This document shows positions 35,001 through 46,826 of a stretch of DNA of 64,000 bases, piece after piece. The notes under the pieces are model-generated. The model was not told the origin of the DNA. It searched no databases and worked only from the letters and a program-made list of their open reading frames with translations. The stretch comes from Collybiopsis luxurians FD-317 M1 (lineage: Eukaryota; Basidiomycota; Agaricomycetes; Agaricales; Omphalotaceae), in NCBI GenBank assembly GCA_000827265.1, contig KN834755.1, forward strand, positions 310,001 to 374,000, in the 5' to 3' direction. The first letter of the stretch is position 1, and each line of letters opens with the position of its first letter. Position numbers and translations under genes: made by a program.

Positions 35001-36010
35001 TCACTTTCCAGCAACCTTCCTCATCAAACTCCTCATCCTCTCCGCATTCTTCCTTTTTCTCTCAATATCATTATCTACACTAGCATTCATCTTTTGCAGA
35101 CCAGCGTTATTCCTCGGGGCAACCGTATACGTCCCGAGACTAGCCGTAGGTATACTAACCGCAGGGGGGTGCCAGTATTGCAGTTGCTAAAATCAGCGGG
35201 TACAAGGGTATCCGTGGGAATAACTCTTTTGGGCGACCTTACGATGTGTCGAGAATTGGTCAAAACATACCTCTTTGTCTAATTTTAAGAGATTGGAAGT
35301 GAACATAATGACAACTCTCATATAAGCTGCAGGTGGTACACCATTATCAGCATCACAGTTCACATAATTCGCATATAGGTCAAATAAAGGCTATCACTCG
35401 TTACGGCAGCTTTTGGCGCTGCATAGGATACCTTTGTACCTGCTGATAGCCCCTTGACTAACCGCATTCTTCCTCACCTTGCTTATCCTCCTCCCTCGCC
35501 TTGGCCATAGTCGCACTCAGCTTCCCGGGCCTATAATGCAACTGCGATCCGGAACCATCGTCCATGTCCGTATGGTTCATCACCGGCACCACCCGATCGC
35601 GGTACGAGACGTTGCATTTGATGATGGGTCGACCGTCGACAGAAGAGGACTAAAGGGCCGAGTCGATGGATTCCATTTTGCGGAGGGCGGCGAAGAGCTC
35701 GCGTTGGATGTTGAGAGCGGGGAGGGAGCAGTCTGGGAAGGGTTCGAGCCCGCGTTTGACGGCGTCGAGGAGGTCGTTGTCGATGATGGATTGGGCAAGG
35801 GAAGCTCCGAGGTCCAGAGTTGGTTAGTTGACAGAGAGAGGGGCTTCGGACATGGTCAAAGTATATACGCACTTTCGTAAAGTCTCCGTAGCTTCATTCC
35901 AGAGCCGCAGTTTAGCGGTAGCAGGCTGGTGCTCTTGCTTGGCCTTGATATCCTCATCGGCAGCATTGTTCATCATCTCTTCTATCATCGGCATCCGATT
36001 CGTCAATCAT
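35001..36010 (-). pseudogene. IWS1/SPN1 pseudogene, truncated duplicate
   Basis: This is a partial copy of the intact gene at 39533-40958 and keeps about its 3' half ([18 protein letters not shown] and KMNAS regions). Damage includes a hAT MITE at 35162-35456, a deletion of about 60 bp at 35636 that removes the core of the TFIIS-N domain, a 22-bp deletion at about 35663 between GCCGAG repeats, and loss of everything 5' of about 36010, where sequence switches to the upstream region of pseudokinase B. Confidence 0.88.
35162..35456. mobile_element. hAT MITE, 295 bp
   Basis: Begins CAGGGGGGTGCC and ends GCCCCTTG. Inverted inner repeats read ATCAGCGGGTACAAGGGTAT and ATCAGCAGGTACAAAGGTAT. The 8-bp target duplication ACTAACCG is perfect at 35154-35161 and 35457-35464. 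The intact IWS1 gene has a single ACTAACCG at the same place, so the insertion and its orientation are certain. Non-autonomous, no coding capacity. Confidence 0.88.
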
Positions 36011-36250
36011 CCTGTCCGTGAAATCTATAATAAGTACAGCTTTTCTCTGCTTCCGTCAGATTCTGGCACCTTTGGTGGCGCATTCTTTTGAACAGAATGA
36101 CAGGAATCCGGTTTTAGTAGTTAATTGCTGCCGCATGTTCCACGTTCAGGTTAACGTTGTCGTAATCTCATTCACATCTTTCTTTCCTCCTTCCACTACT
36201 TTTGTCACTCTGAGCAAATCTAAATCGACTGCTCCACAAACGCGGGGAGT

Positions 36251-38850
36251 ATGCAAAGTCATTCGGAGTCAGAATGGGATTCAATCGACGATCAGGGAGA
36301 AGAGTGTACATTAATGGGTGAGGCGCAGACCACCAGGTTTTTTTTTTTAACTTCGTAGGCTCGCTATATTTCCTGAAATTGCATTCCTTCAGAGCTTCAG
36401 CCGCGTTCACTAATGCGAGTCACTTTACGATAAACAATTCGTCTTTTGTTATACAGCATAGCAACTCCAGCCCGAACACGGCATATTATCGCAAAAAACC
36501 CAAGCTGTCGAGGGGCATTAATAAAGTGAAATCTGCCTATAATTTCATATCGATTTGCCTGCTGAGACCAAGGGCTTCAGCGGAAGAATCTTGAGTTCAA
36601 CTCCACTACTATTCCCAAACATCATATCGATACATATGAGGTCATTTGTTCGCGAAAGGGATCGCGGTTTTATGCCGCAAGAAGAACAAGTGGATCTTCG
36701 GCGACGGCTTTAGATGTGGTTGTTCAGCAGTTTGAAGGTTCTACGGGAAAGCAGGTAAGATTCACTTCACCGCTATCTTTCGAAACTAATAGCTTATTTG
36801 ATTAAACAGCAATGGGAAAAAACTCTGCGTCGGATCCCGCACTCATTGTGAGCTGTCTTACTTTGGTGGCGGCGATGCAGTAACAAACCAAAACTTATGT
36901 TCACTAGGAATCCTTATCTCCTTCAGCTTGTAGGAATATCGCCTCCTTCTGTCTCTGACGGCGATCCTCATTACATAGTCTATAAAGGAGGTGTGCTCCA
37001 TGTTTGTTCGAGCCTTTTTATGGTCCTCTGAACCAAGATAATTACTCCTCCCAGCGTGTAAACTCAACCCCCGTCGTTTGATTGCATCATTGCTGGGGGA
37101 GAGAGACAGAGAGAGGCTGGCAGGCGTAGGATCTCAGGTTGTGAGTATCAAGTTATTTTCGAAAGTACGGCATACTAACACATCCTCGGTAGGTATATGG
37201 TATTACGGTGAATGATCTAAATCATCTATGTTACTTGGTTTGCTAAGTCTTTACATAGTCAGCACTCGATTATTTATCGAAAGCGGGCACGGCTCTTTGT
37301 CTTGGGGATATCGGCGGCGAGGTAAGCATACCATATATTTCTGGCCCCGACTTTACCGAGTATACACTGTCACAGAACTTTGACGTGTTTTCGGACGAGA
37401 ATGGGCGCACTGTCGTCTGCTTCACAGCTGAGTCCCCCCATACTACACGTCCAGAAGCCAAGGAGAGCGATGTCGAAGTATGCAATGCATTTATAACAAA
37501 GGTTGGTCTGATTCTACGTATCGATTAGTTGCCAGATGAATGACGAGGAATATTCTGGAGCTTTTCAGCGGTGCTAATCACATATTGCACCGGGAGAAAC
37601 TCCTCCGCATTGACGACGACATCATAGACGAAGCACTCGAGGCTAAAAGTCGTCAATTATCTGATTCTCGAGCCACAGGCAAATCCAAAGTTGTAGAGGA
37701 TACGTGTGAGAAACCAACGCCAAATTCACATGATGATGAATGCCGGCAAGAGATCACTTGGAGGTTCCGCAACTTTGATACGACATTATCAGAGATGTCT
37801 GAAAGTTACGGAGACCTACTGAATTTGCGTCTGCCTATAGGGAGAGTGGGCGATTCGAATGCAATAGCTCTACCTCGGCGCTCTGGAAAACGTCGGTCTG
37901 AAGTTCAACATGAATGTCGCGGCTACCGCCGTGAGGAGATCACCCTTACTCCGGACGCTTTCCGTAATCAAATCCTAGTTTTCAAGAATCCGTCAGCTAA
38001 TGAGCGGTGTGGTGTGTGTGGGGAGATAGTGCAATTCCAATCTAATCAGGAGTCTGATCAGTACCTTGTTCCACCAGTCCTACCTAACGGGTACTCAGCG
38101 GATTACACGGGATATCCCCAAGTTTTTTATCCTACTCCGAACTGGGCAACCACTCTTCTACCTGGCCCTCCACCAGTCCTCCCTAACGGGGACCCAACGG
38201 ATTACATGGGATATCCCCAATTTCCTGATCCTACTCCGAGCTGGACAACCACTCCTCTACCCGGCTCTCCATTCAGCGCTCAGAGCGAGCTCCGCTTCGA
38301 CGACGACGACTTTGACCAGCAATCTTCGACTGGCTTCGGTCTTTTTTCTTCAACCGGTAGCAGTTCAGCTCCAGGCTACGATCCAGCTGAATACGATAAT
38401 CCAACCGGCAATTCTCTTTTAATGTTCAACGACAACGATTATCTCTCTTCATATCATCAAGGACCTCATGGCGATTACCCGCCTCCAGGTTCTTCTAATG
38501 GCAGTCAGAATGAGGGTATTCGATCCAGAGCTTCCTCTGTTTCTTCCAACCATTGGCGGCAACCCAGCGCTCAGAGTGAGTTCCGCTTCGACGACGACTT
38601 TGACCAGCAATCTTCGACTGGCTTCGGACTTTTTTCTTCAACCGGTAGCAGTTCAGCTCCAGGCTACGATCCAGCTGACTACGATAATCCAACCGGCAAT
38701 TCTCTTTTAATGTTCAACGACAACAATTATCTCTCTTCATATCTTCAAGGACCTTACGGCGACTCCCCATCTCCAGGTTCTTCTAATGGCAGTCAGAATG
38801 AGGGTATTCGATCCAGAGCTTCCTCTGTTTCTTCCGACCATCGGCAGTAA
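36251..38850 (+). CDS. Pseudokinase family copy B (677 aa)
   Basis: Ten exons (36251-36336, 36393-36525, 36641-36754, 36810-36847, 36908-36990, 37055-37140, 37193-37207, 37259-37321, 37376-37501, 37561-38850) sum to an intact frame. After a Ser/Glu-rich start (MQSHSESEWDSIDD) comes a kinase-like fold: GSRFYAARR and LDVVVQQFEG (beta 2-3, Lys replaced by Gln), QWEKTLRRIPHSLNPYLLQL, YIVYKG (hinge), SALDYLS, CLGDIGGENFDVF (altered catalytic loop) and VVCFTAE in place of DFG. Then follow LFSGANHILHREKL and the most conserved block, HECRGYRREEITLTPDAF ... NERCGVCGEIV, whose His/Cys and C-x2-C could bind zinc. The tail is low-complexity with a 291-bp tandem repeat. It looks catalytically dead; function unknown. 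It is the best-preserved plus-strand copy. Confidence 0.7.
38275..38847 (+). repeat. 291-bp tandem repeat in the tail of pseudokinase B
   Basis: Two units of 97 codons start at 38275 and 38566 (FDQQSSTGFGLFSSTGSSSA, YDNPTGNSLLMFND, GIRSRASSVSS). They are nearly identical in DNA, so the duplication is recent. Copy A has one diverged unit (FDQQSSTAFDLLSSAGTGSA). A shorter repeat precedes it (PPVLPNG...DYxGYPQ twice, 38066-38260). Confidence 0.85.
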
Positions 38851-39532
38851 CTCCATCTATCTCCCAGTCTCCAGCCCTAGCATATCACCCGTTCTCCTCA
38901 TCTGCCCATTGCTCAGTCCTTCGAGAGAATACCTTATCATTCTCGAGCTTAGGGACCCGAACCTCTCCCAGAATCTTCGCCACAATCGGCTCAATTTACT
39001 GCTTCTGACTAGTCTCGGTCTCTTTCACCTCAACAAGAACGAGAAAAGCCGCTGAGGTGACCCCGACTTTTAATACCAGACGACGAAGTACCGACGATAA
39101 GCGCACCAGAGTGCCGCGATGGCAGCACTGGTCCTTCTCTTCGCATTGTTCCCGCCACTCCTGTCTACGGCGGCAGGGGCGTGATCAATGAAGGAGGTAG
39201 TGAGGATGCAAGTACGCCTTTTAGTTTCTCCATTTCCGGTCTCTTTGCCGCCGACGTCTAGTCCCGGTCCCTGTTTGCCCCAGCGAGGTTAGACAGGCCA
39301 CAGAGTCTACCCCTCCACCCATCAAAATAATCATCCTTCCCGCTCGCACTATCTGCTTTTGTCTACCTCTGCACCGCTTATTATAGCCCTTTGCACTCGA
39401 TCCTACATACTTTTCGCTTTCGTCCATATCTACTCTTCCTGGCCTTGTATTACATAGTGTCAATAAATCGTACCTGCTTTGGTACATTGAAGAGACGAAT
39501 ACAGAGGGTACAGGGAACGAAAGGAATAAATA
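38851..39532. repeat. Tail flank shared by pseudokinase copies A and B
   Basis: About 39060-39500 matches 34440-34980, including a remnant of the copy A C-terminus (SAPE-like, LRIVP, SPVYG) that now lies outside the copy B frame. This shows that copy B lost an original last exon. No separate gene. Confidence 0.6.
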
Positions 39533-40958
39533 TCACTTTCCAGCAACCTTCCTCGTCAAACTCCTCATCCTCTCCGCATTCTTCCTCCTCCTCTCAATAT
39601 CATTATCCACACTAGCATTCATCTTTTGCAGACCAGCATTATTCCTCGGGGCAACCGTATACGTCCCGAGACTAGCCGTAGGTATACTAACCGCATTCTT
39701 CCTCACCCTATGCTTATCCTCCTCCCTCGCCTTGGCCATAATCGCACTCAGCTTCTCGGGCCTATACTGCGACTGCGATCCGGAACCATCGTCCACGTCC
39801 ATATGGTTCATCACCGGCACCACCCGATCGCGGTACGAGGCACTGCGTTTGATGATGGGTCGACTCCAGGTGCTCACGAGCTCTTGTGCCATACGCTTCA
39901 CGTCGGGCGTGACACGCTGACATTTGGTGTAGAAGAGGACTAAAGGGCCGAGTTGGGCCTCTTTGAGGGCGGCCGAGTCGATGAATTCCATTTTGCGGAG
40001 GGCGGCGAAGAGCTCGCGTTGGATGTTGAGAGCGGGGAGGGAGCGGTCTGGGAGGGGTTCGAGCCAGCGTTTGACGGCGTCGAGGAGGTTGTTGTCGATG
40101 ATGGATTGGGCAAGGGAGGCTCTGAAGTCCAGAGTTGGTTAGTTTATGAGCAGAGAGGGTTAGGACATAGTCATGATATATATACGCACTTCCGTAGAGT
40201 CTCCATTGCTTCACTCAAGAACCGCAGTTTAGCTGTAGCAGGCAAATGCTCCTGCTTGGCCTTGATATCTTCATCGGCAGCATTGTTCATCGTTTCCCGC
40301 AATCGAGCGACTTCGTCGTCAGCGAAAGAATCCAATACTTCGTCATTGTTTTTACGCTTCTTGGGCCGCGAAGACTTCTTCGGTTTGAGGATGGCTTCGA
40401 TTTGCATGTCAAGTCGGATTTTGTTGGCTATTCGAGTTAAGCAGCCAACCCACTCAGTCAGCTTTTGCTCGAAAAAAAAACATCCTGAAACCGCACCTTG
40501 CTCTGGCGGCAGCTCATTCAAATCAATATCCTCATACGCGCTCTTCTTCTTCTTCGCCGTCCTCTTCCTCTTCCTCGTCTCCCCCATAGCCTCATCCTCC
40601 TCACCTCTCCGCGACTTTGACTTTGAGCTCTTCTTCTTCCTGCTCGACGACGAAGGTTTATCTTCTTGGTAATCGTCTTCAGAGTCTCCTCCGGATCCTT
40701 CGTCGTCATATACACCCGCACCCGCACCCGTACCGCCTGGGAGTTGGCGGTCTTGAACTGTGAAGCGAGGTGAGCAATACCACCCTTGCGTGAGTTTGGT
40801 AAATGAAACTTCACCTTCCTCTTCGTCTGAAGAAAGTTCAGAGTCGGACCCTCCGAAAATATCACGAGCGAGTTTATCATTCGCCTGAAAGAGCAGAGAA
40901 TTGTCAGGTTAGATCAGAGCTAGTACCAGGAGGCGGGGCCGGAGAGTCTTACTGCCAT
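39533..40958 (-). CDS. IWS1/SPN1 transcription elongation factor (406 aa)
   Basis: Exons 40958-40953, 40884-40497, 40427-40190 and 40121-39533. Exon 1 is only ATGGCA. The N-terminal half is acidic then lysine-rich ([38 protein letters not shown]), typical of a disordered histone- or Spt6-binding region. The C-terminal TFIIS N-terminal-like domain has [56 protein letters not shown] and [18 protein letters not shown]1 binds Spt6 and elongating RNA polymerase II in the nucleus. The C-terminal [21 protein letters not shown] end is basic. A truncated duplicate lies 4 kb upstream. Confidence 0.92.
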
Positions 40959-41302
40959 GTTTTGAGGTCGGGAAGGTGGAGGTTTTGCGTCAACCTATAG
41001 GGCGTGTAATAAGCGCCAATGGGCGTCTAACCAGGTACAGGTTTCACGTCTAGCTTCAACCAAAGCAATTTTCAGATTATATACACAGTTAACGAACGAC
41101 GAATATGTTGATATAATGTAAAATATGTTGGACCAAAAGAGTGTGGCGGAAGAATAAATAAAATAGTATAACTGCTTCTGCGTTGTGAGTATACAGTATG
41201 GACTTCATTTTTTCTCGAGGGAGGGCTTCCAGGTATAATAGCAATAGCAATAGAAAATAACATTACTGATTGATGATATACAGATTCACAGCCCCAAGAA
41301 AC

Positions 41303-42688
41303 CTACAAGAGGAATTTCGCCCCGTAAGCTCTTTTCGATGCTCCAGCAGGCTTCGCGCATACGCCCGCAATGATACAGTCTCGCCACGCGGCGTACATCA
41401 GCACGACAAAGTTGTTGCCTTCGGGGCTGCCGGCGGTCCAGGGGGTCGTGTCTGTCCAACCGAGAGGGTTCACTGCAGGGGTGACGGTTCCGTTCGCAGT
41501 GACGTGCGGGTTTCCAGCTGCATCGGTGCCTCCCAGGGTAGTACGGATTCCTTCGGCCCATTGGATGTATTCATAGCCAAAGGTGTCGGGCTGTAGAACG
41601 GCCATTCTATGTGAGAAAGAGAAGACATCAGGAACGTAGGTTGTTGCTTAAAATATCCTCAAACCAACCTATAAGTGACATATGCAATTAGCGAAGAGCC
41701 AGAAATATCCTGGAATCCATGCCCATCATTCGTGGTATCATTGAGGTAATTGCGCAAAAGCCCATCATTTAGAGGCGAACCAATCGCTCCGTCGACGATC
41801 TCCTTGATGTAACCGGTCAAATCGCTGATAGCATCATCTCCCCAGCCAAGCGTAAGCCAGCCTGGAGCGTTCATCACGGTAGCAAGGACACGGGTCATCC
41901 CAGCGCTCGCCCATCCGTTCCCGGTACCCCATAAACCAAGATCAGCGCTTTGAGGGCCGATAATATGTTCCCAGAGGCCATCGTAGGATGTAGAGGATGA
42001 CAAGTTCGCTTGGAGAACCTGACGGTACAAACCGCACTGATCGACGACTAATTGCAAGAGAGACGAGTTGGCAGTGTCGACGGCATAGTAAGCTAAGAAC
42101 GGAGGAGCCATATACATGAAATCGGCCCTACGTAGATAAAAAAACAAGATGTTAATACAACGGAAACATCTCGGTGAAAAGGAAAAAGAAAAACGCGAAA
42201 ATTAAATAAACGTACCAAAGTTCCGCTACATCCGTACGTTGAGAAATAGCCCCATTGAAAAATCGAGGTGCCTGTCCGGTGATATAGCTGAATTCCTCAA
42301 AGGCTCCACCCGCAAAAGACGCGTCCGTCTTTCCCAACATGACCGCGCCAACTCCCAAACTGGCCGGGTCACCGACAGCGCCATCGCCATCCGAAAGTCC
42401 ATTTGCCCCCGTGCCCAGTACGATCTTTTGAGCCGCGTATGCCAGCGAAGGAACATCGTCTTGGTCAAGAGTAGGTACGGGGAAAGCCTCTGTTCCGAAA
42501 ACGGAGTAGGAGGAATTGTACAACTCAAGAAGAGCTTCTGTGGCGGTTCCAAACTCCCATGAATGTGAAGGAAGGGATTTGGCAATCGCGGCGACAGCTT
42601 GGATGTCGAAACCGGGATCGTAAGGGAAGGGGTCGGAGGCCTGCGTCGTTGATAGTGCGAGGAAAAGAGTAACAACGGCGGGAAGCAT
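41303..42688 (-). CDS. Secreted six-hairpin glycosidase, GH105/YteR-like (411 aa)
   Basis: Three exons: 42688-42216, 42127-41669 and 41606-41303. The start at MLPAVVTLFLALSTTQAS gives a clear signal peptide; an upstream in-frame Met would hide it. Features of the (alpha/alpha)6 barrel family: DVAELWADFMYMAPPFLAYY, LWEHIIG, LWGTGNGWASAGMTRVL, a conserved acid region, and QDISGSSLIAYVTYR. Related bacterial enzymes hydrolyse unsaturated rhamnogalacturonan, and mushroom homologues are usually annotated only as six-hairpin glycosidases. Likely extracellular polysaccharide degradation; the substrate is not determined. Confidence 0.8.
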
Positions 42689-43441
42689 GACGCGTTGAGG
42701 GGTGAAGGAAAGGGGGGAGAAGAGCAGAGCAGCTGAGGTCACAGAAGGGCTTCTTTGTATAAATAGGGACCTAGAGGAACAATTTAAAGTTTCAATGTCA
42801 GGGATGGCGTATACACGTCCACTTTTCGGATCGTTTCAAGCTTTCAGAGTGGAGCCTGTGATCAGGGTCAATTTCTATTCTTTGGGCTGATGCTCTAGAA
42901 AAAAAAATTCCGTAATCTTAATCTTCGCAGATTGATAACAATCAGCAATATGCCACGGCCCATCGTCTTCTAAGCTGGATGTCCTGTCAAAGAATATTCT
43001 GGAGCAAGGAGTAGCTGACAGCGAAGGCAAGTCTTCCCCCGCGGTCACTATCGATGAGAATACGGATGCATATGTGCTCCTTGGCTCTGGGGAAATTTGG
43101 AGCTTTGACGCGATCGAAGAGCAGAGGAAGACCTCAACCTAATCATGTGACAAATAACTTGAAACCGATTCCTGTCAGCGCTGAGCGTCTTACCCTAGTC
43201 CAGGCGACGACTGCCGTCCGGCTAGACCACACTCTACCGTGAATACACACAGGGTGAGCGTCGAACGCATCGTACGGAGGGGTCTATGTTCGAGGGATCC
43301 GGAATGATGGTTGCTTGCTCCGACAACTTTTGCTTATGATGGACGTGTAATAATCGCCCGTAACTAATGAGCTACACCGCCAGGCGAAAACTTGCCCGAA
43401 CAGACCCTCCGTTACCTGTTTAAACAACATACAAATACAAA
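42689..43441. other. Intergenic, no gene seen
   Basis: Contains the upstream region of the glycosidase gene and the 3' end of the acyl-CoA ligase region. No exon signature found. Confidence 0.45.
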
Positions 43442-45648
43442 TCACAATTTCGAGGATACATTCCTTTTACTTTCAAACCGTTCACGAAGAACCCTTCGCA
43501 ATGTCTTCCCCGTGGGCGACTTGGGTATCTGGTGGAGCAACGGAAACGGACGGAAATTAACGAAGAATCGTACACAAAACGCCGGTTGCAAGACACTCAC
43601 CTCGTCGATGACCTCAATTCCCCCTCGCAACCACTTGTATTTACTCAATCGTGCTTGATGCCACCCATCAAGCTCTTCAACAACCTTCTCCGCCCCGAGT
43701 TTTTTACCCGCTACACTGAGAACCACCCAGGCTCGAGGCACCCGTTCGTCCTCAGTCCTCCCTCCAAACACACCTGCGACAGATACATCTACAATGTATT
43801 TCCTAGGATGAGCGAGAAGGCAGTCCTCAATTTCGTTGGGTGAGACTTGGATACCGGAGACTTTGAGTGTATCCTAGCGTATAGGTTTGAGTGACATAAA
43901 CCAAAAAAAATACAACTCAAGCCCGGCAACGCTTACCTTGTGACGATCCGCAAAGTAGAAATACCCATTCTTATCCGCCCAAAACCTATCGCCGGTCCGG
44001 AGCCACCCATCGGCGAGGAACATTTCCTGAGTAGCTTGCTTATTATTCCAATAACCCGGGCATATGCTCTCCGAAAACAAGTGGAGCTCTCCCACCTCGC
44101 CCGCTTTGGCGAGTGTACCATCCTCTTTCACTATTCTCGCTTTCTCGCCAGGATACAAGATCCCGGTAGGATAAGAATCGATCGGCGGGGGTACTTTTCC
44201 TCCCAAGATTCCTGGGTAAGGTTTCGCTATAGAACCCATGGGCTACGACATGTTATTCATTTAACGTGAAACCGACAGTCAAAACAACGTACTGCTTCTG
44301 ATAGACCATACCCTGTCAAGGTAGCTTTTAGTATTCCGAAACAGGAAAAGGTTGTGAAAAGTCATTACCGCGTAAAAATACCGCGTCCTTCGAGATGAGT
44401 GTCGCATACTTTTCGGCAAACGCTGGTGGGAGATAGGCCGCCCCGGACGAAGTCATTTGAATCGTCTTAAGATCATCAGGTTTTAATCCAGGATGATTAA
44501 GAAGCTGGTAGACGATAGAAGGTATCAACGACATATGAGTAATCTGATACCTGGCTAAACTCAGATACATTTAAACCCAAGAACAGATAGTAAGCTTACT
44601 GTCGGATGAACTTGATCGCGTCAGCAACATTCCATTTCGACATGATGATACACGTCTGAGGAAGCTTGTATGGTAAGAAAAAGGTCACATATAAGCCATA
44701 GCTATGATGGAATGGAAGGTAGCACAGAACGGTGGGAATCCCTTCGGGGGTATTCATTGGTTCTGGCTAGAAACGCAAGATCGCCATGAGCCTCTCGGTA
44801 TAGGAAAAGAGTGTTTATTAACCTGGCCACGAGCTTCTAATATCACTTCATTGACAACATCGACTTGCATACTCGCGATCATAATATTTCCATGCGTAAC
44901 CATTACCGCTGGAGACCGCGAAAATAACAAACGTCAAACGTTAGTGGGGGTGGAAAAAAGCATAGCTCGTCCTACGAACCTTTAGGCAAGCCAGTTGTAC
45001 CACTAGAAGCAGCCAAGTAGGCCAAATCCGTGCGCTTGGCCGGACGAATAGAGACTTTGGGAGAATTATTCCTTCTCACATACTCAATGAGGTCTGGGAG
45101 ACTCTTGCGGCGGTTACCAGTCCCGTCTATGAGATAAATATTGCGTGGAGATAGACCACCTTGCTTTGCCGCTGCAAGAGCACGAGGTAAAAGACTCTTG
45201 GAAACGAAAAGATGCGAAATGGTGCAAAGTTTGAAGGACGCTGCCAGCTCGAAAGTTGTGGAATGAGCCGATATCAAAGCGAAGGTTGTCTTGATCCCCA
45301 ATAGCGAGTGTACCAGGGTAATATAGTCCTGGAAGATAGATTAAGTAGTCAAATACTGAGACCATGAAAGTCCAAACAACTTACGATACAGTTTTCGCTG
45401 ACGATACCAACGATATCGGTACTTCCATTCAGCCCCAGTCCGCCATGAGACACAGCACCCCCCAAGGCAGTAATGGCGTCCTCAACACGTGCCCTATACT
45501 CGAAGAATGAAATACTTCTTCCGGTATATGCTTCCACGTAGAGTGTATAATCCTTCCATTCTTTCTGGTCTTCTCGATGCAGGTAGTGCAGGACAGCATT
45601 CTGGTCTGGAATAGGGGGAGGGTCAGGATAGTAGGACTCGTAGATCAT
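43442..45648 (-). CDS. Acyl-CoA synthetase / 4-coumarate-CoA-ligase-like, peroxisomal (577 aa)
   Basis: Nine exons in phase: 45648-45385, 45328-44980, 44908-44823, 44766-44600, 44550-44369, 44312-44293, 44242-43937, 43873-43601, 43528-43442. ANL superfamily motifs: ATP loop AASSGTTGLPKAVMVTHGN, YLPFHHSYGL, TSSGAAYLPP, GYGLSEA, ELHLFSESICPGYWNN, DGWLRTGD, and the C-terminal lysine motif PKSPTGKTLRR. It activates a carboxylic acid as adenylate then CoA thioester. The C-terminus is VSSKL, a canonical PTS1 peroxisomal signal, which fits beta-oxidation or aromatic acid catabolism. Acid specificity cannot be read from the sequence. Confidence 0.9.
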
Positions 45649-46826
45649 GGTATTGCTTGACGAGAAACTGCGAGGGAATGAAGCTTTGAGGCCCCATGTA
45701 TAATATAGGATAGCGTATTGAATTCGGGAAACATTTATCCGCGAGCCGGTAACTTGACAATATATTCTGTGAGGGTCTTGTGAGGGCTGCATTTGGAAGT
45801 TTTATGTGAGTCTTTCTCAAGTGACATGGTTCTGATGAGCGCCGTGAGTGCTAGTGATACCGCTCGTCCTTGTCGCTGACACGGAAGAAGAAAATTGGAA
45901 GAAAGTAAGGAAGCGAGTGAATTGGCGCGCGCTTAAGCGGATCGTTGACTCAATACACACGAACACGTGCCTATTTTCTTCGCTTCCATTCCTTTGACAA
46001 AAAAAAAGGGTACCTCGTCTTGATGTTCTAGTTCAAATTGGAGGAGATTCAAACAAGCACTCAGTATTTATTTCACCTTCCACATTGCAGTAACCGTCTG
46101 GTAAGTCGGAAAAAGATCGAATGCGGCATGATGATTCATGAATCCGACTTTGTGTCGGGTTTGGGAGACGCGATGCCTGCTTATCACTGGGAGGTAATTT
46201 GCACTTTACTCAACTGTACGCTGGTATTCGTGATTTCGTGGATAGAATCACAAAAGAAACAAGAGATAAGAAAGAATGATCATATACGTTGGATCCGAGC
46301 AAAGCGCTTCTGACAGGTAAATCAAACAGTAATTCATACAGTTGTTCATATCGTTTGCAATCGTGCTGACAGGCGCAGCCATTATAATGCGATGACAAAG
46401 GAAAGTCTTCTTGTTGCGAGAACGAGCACGAGCTGGAAAACTCCGTCAGTTGTAAACCACGTTCCCGAGCCAACGTCAAATTACCTAGCCAGAAGTACAG
46501 CTTGAAGGTCCTATTATGTTCTAGTCCCGGTATCCACAATATCGAGCTGAGCCTTTATTCCAGCGCTCAGTATAACCGGCCATATCTATCCAGATAGTGT
46601 TCTGACTGGGATCAATCACGCCTAGAAAGACAGGGAGTCTCTCAATTTCAGCGCAAATTTCTTTCCCGTTGTAATTTTCCTATTTAACACCAGAGTGAGA
46701 CACCGGGACTCATGAGGATCTCAGAGACATACCCCTAGTAGATTTGGGAACTGTACACTGAAATCAAGGTATTGAAGGTGAAGACGAAGACAAGTTTCAC
46801 AGCGCCTTTCCGCGTCTGGTCGCTGA
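45649..46826. other. Intergenic, no gene supported
   Basis: Upstream region of the acyl-CoA ligase and downstream flank of pseudokinase C. Short frames near 46.04-46.54 kb have no recognisable features or splice partners. Confidence 0.4.

Noticed and set aside
40040..40060. tRNA B-box-like GGTTCGAGCC in the IWS1 locus and its duplicate
   Set aside because: It lies in conserved IWS1 coding sequence (KRWLEPLPD) and no cloverleaf can be drawn around it.
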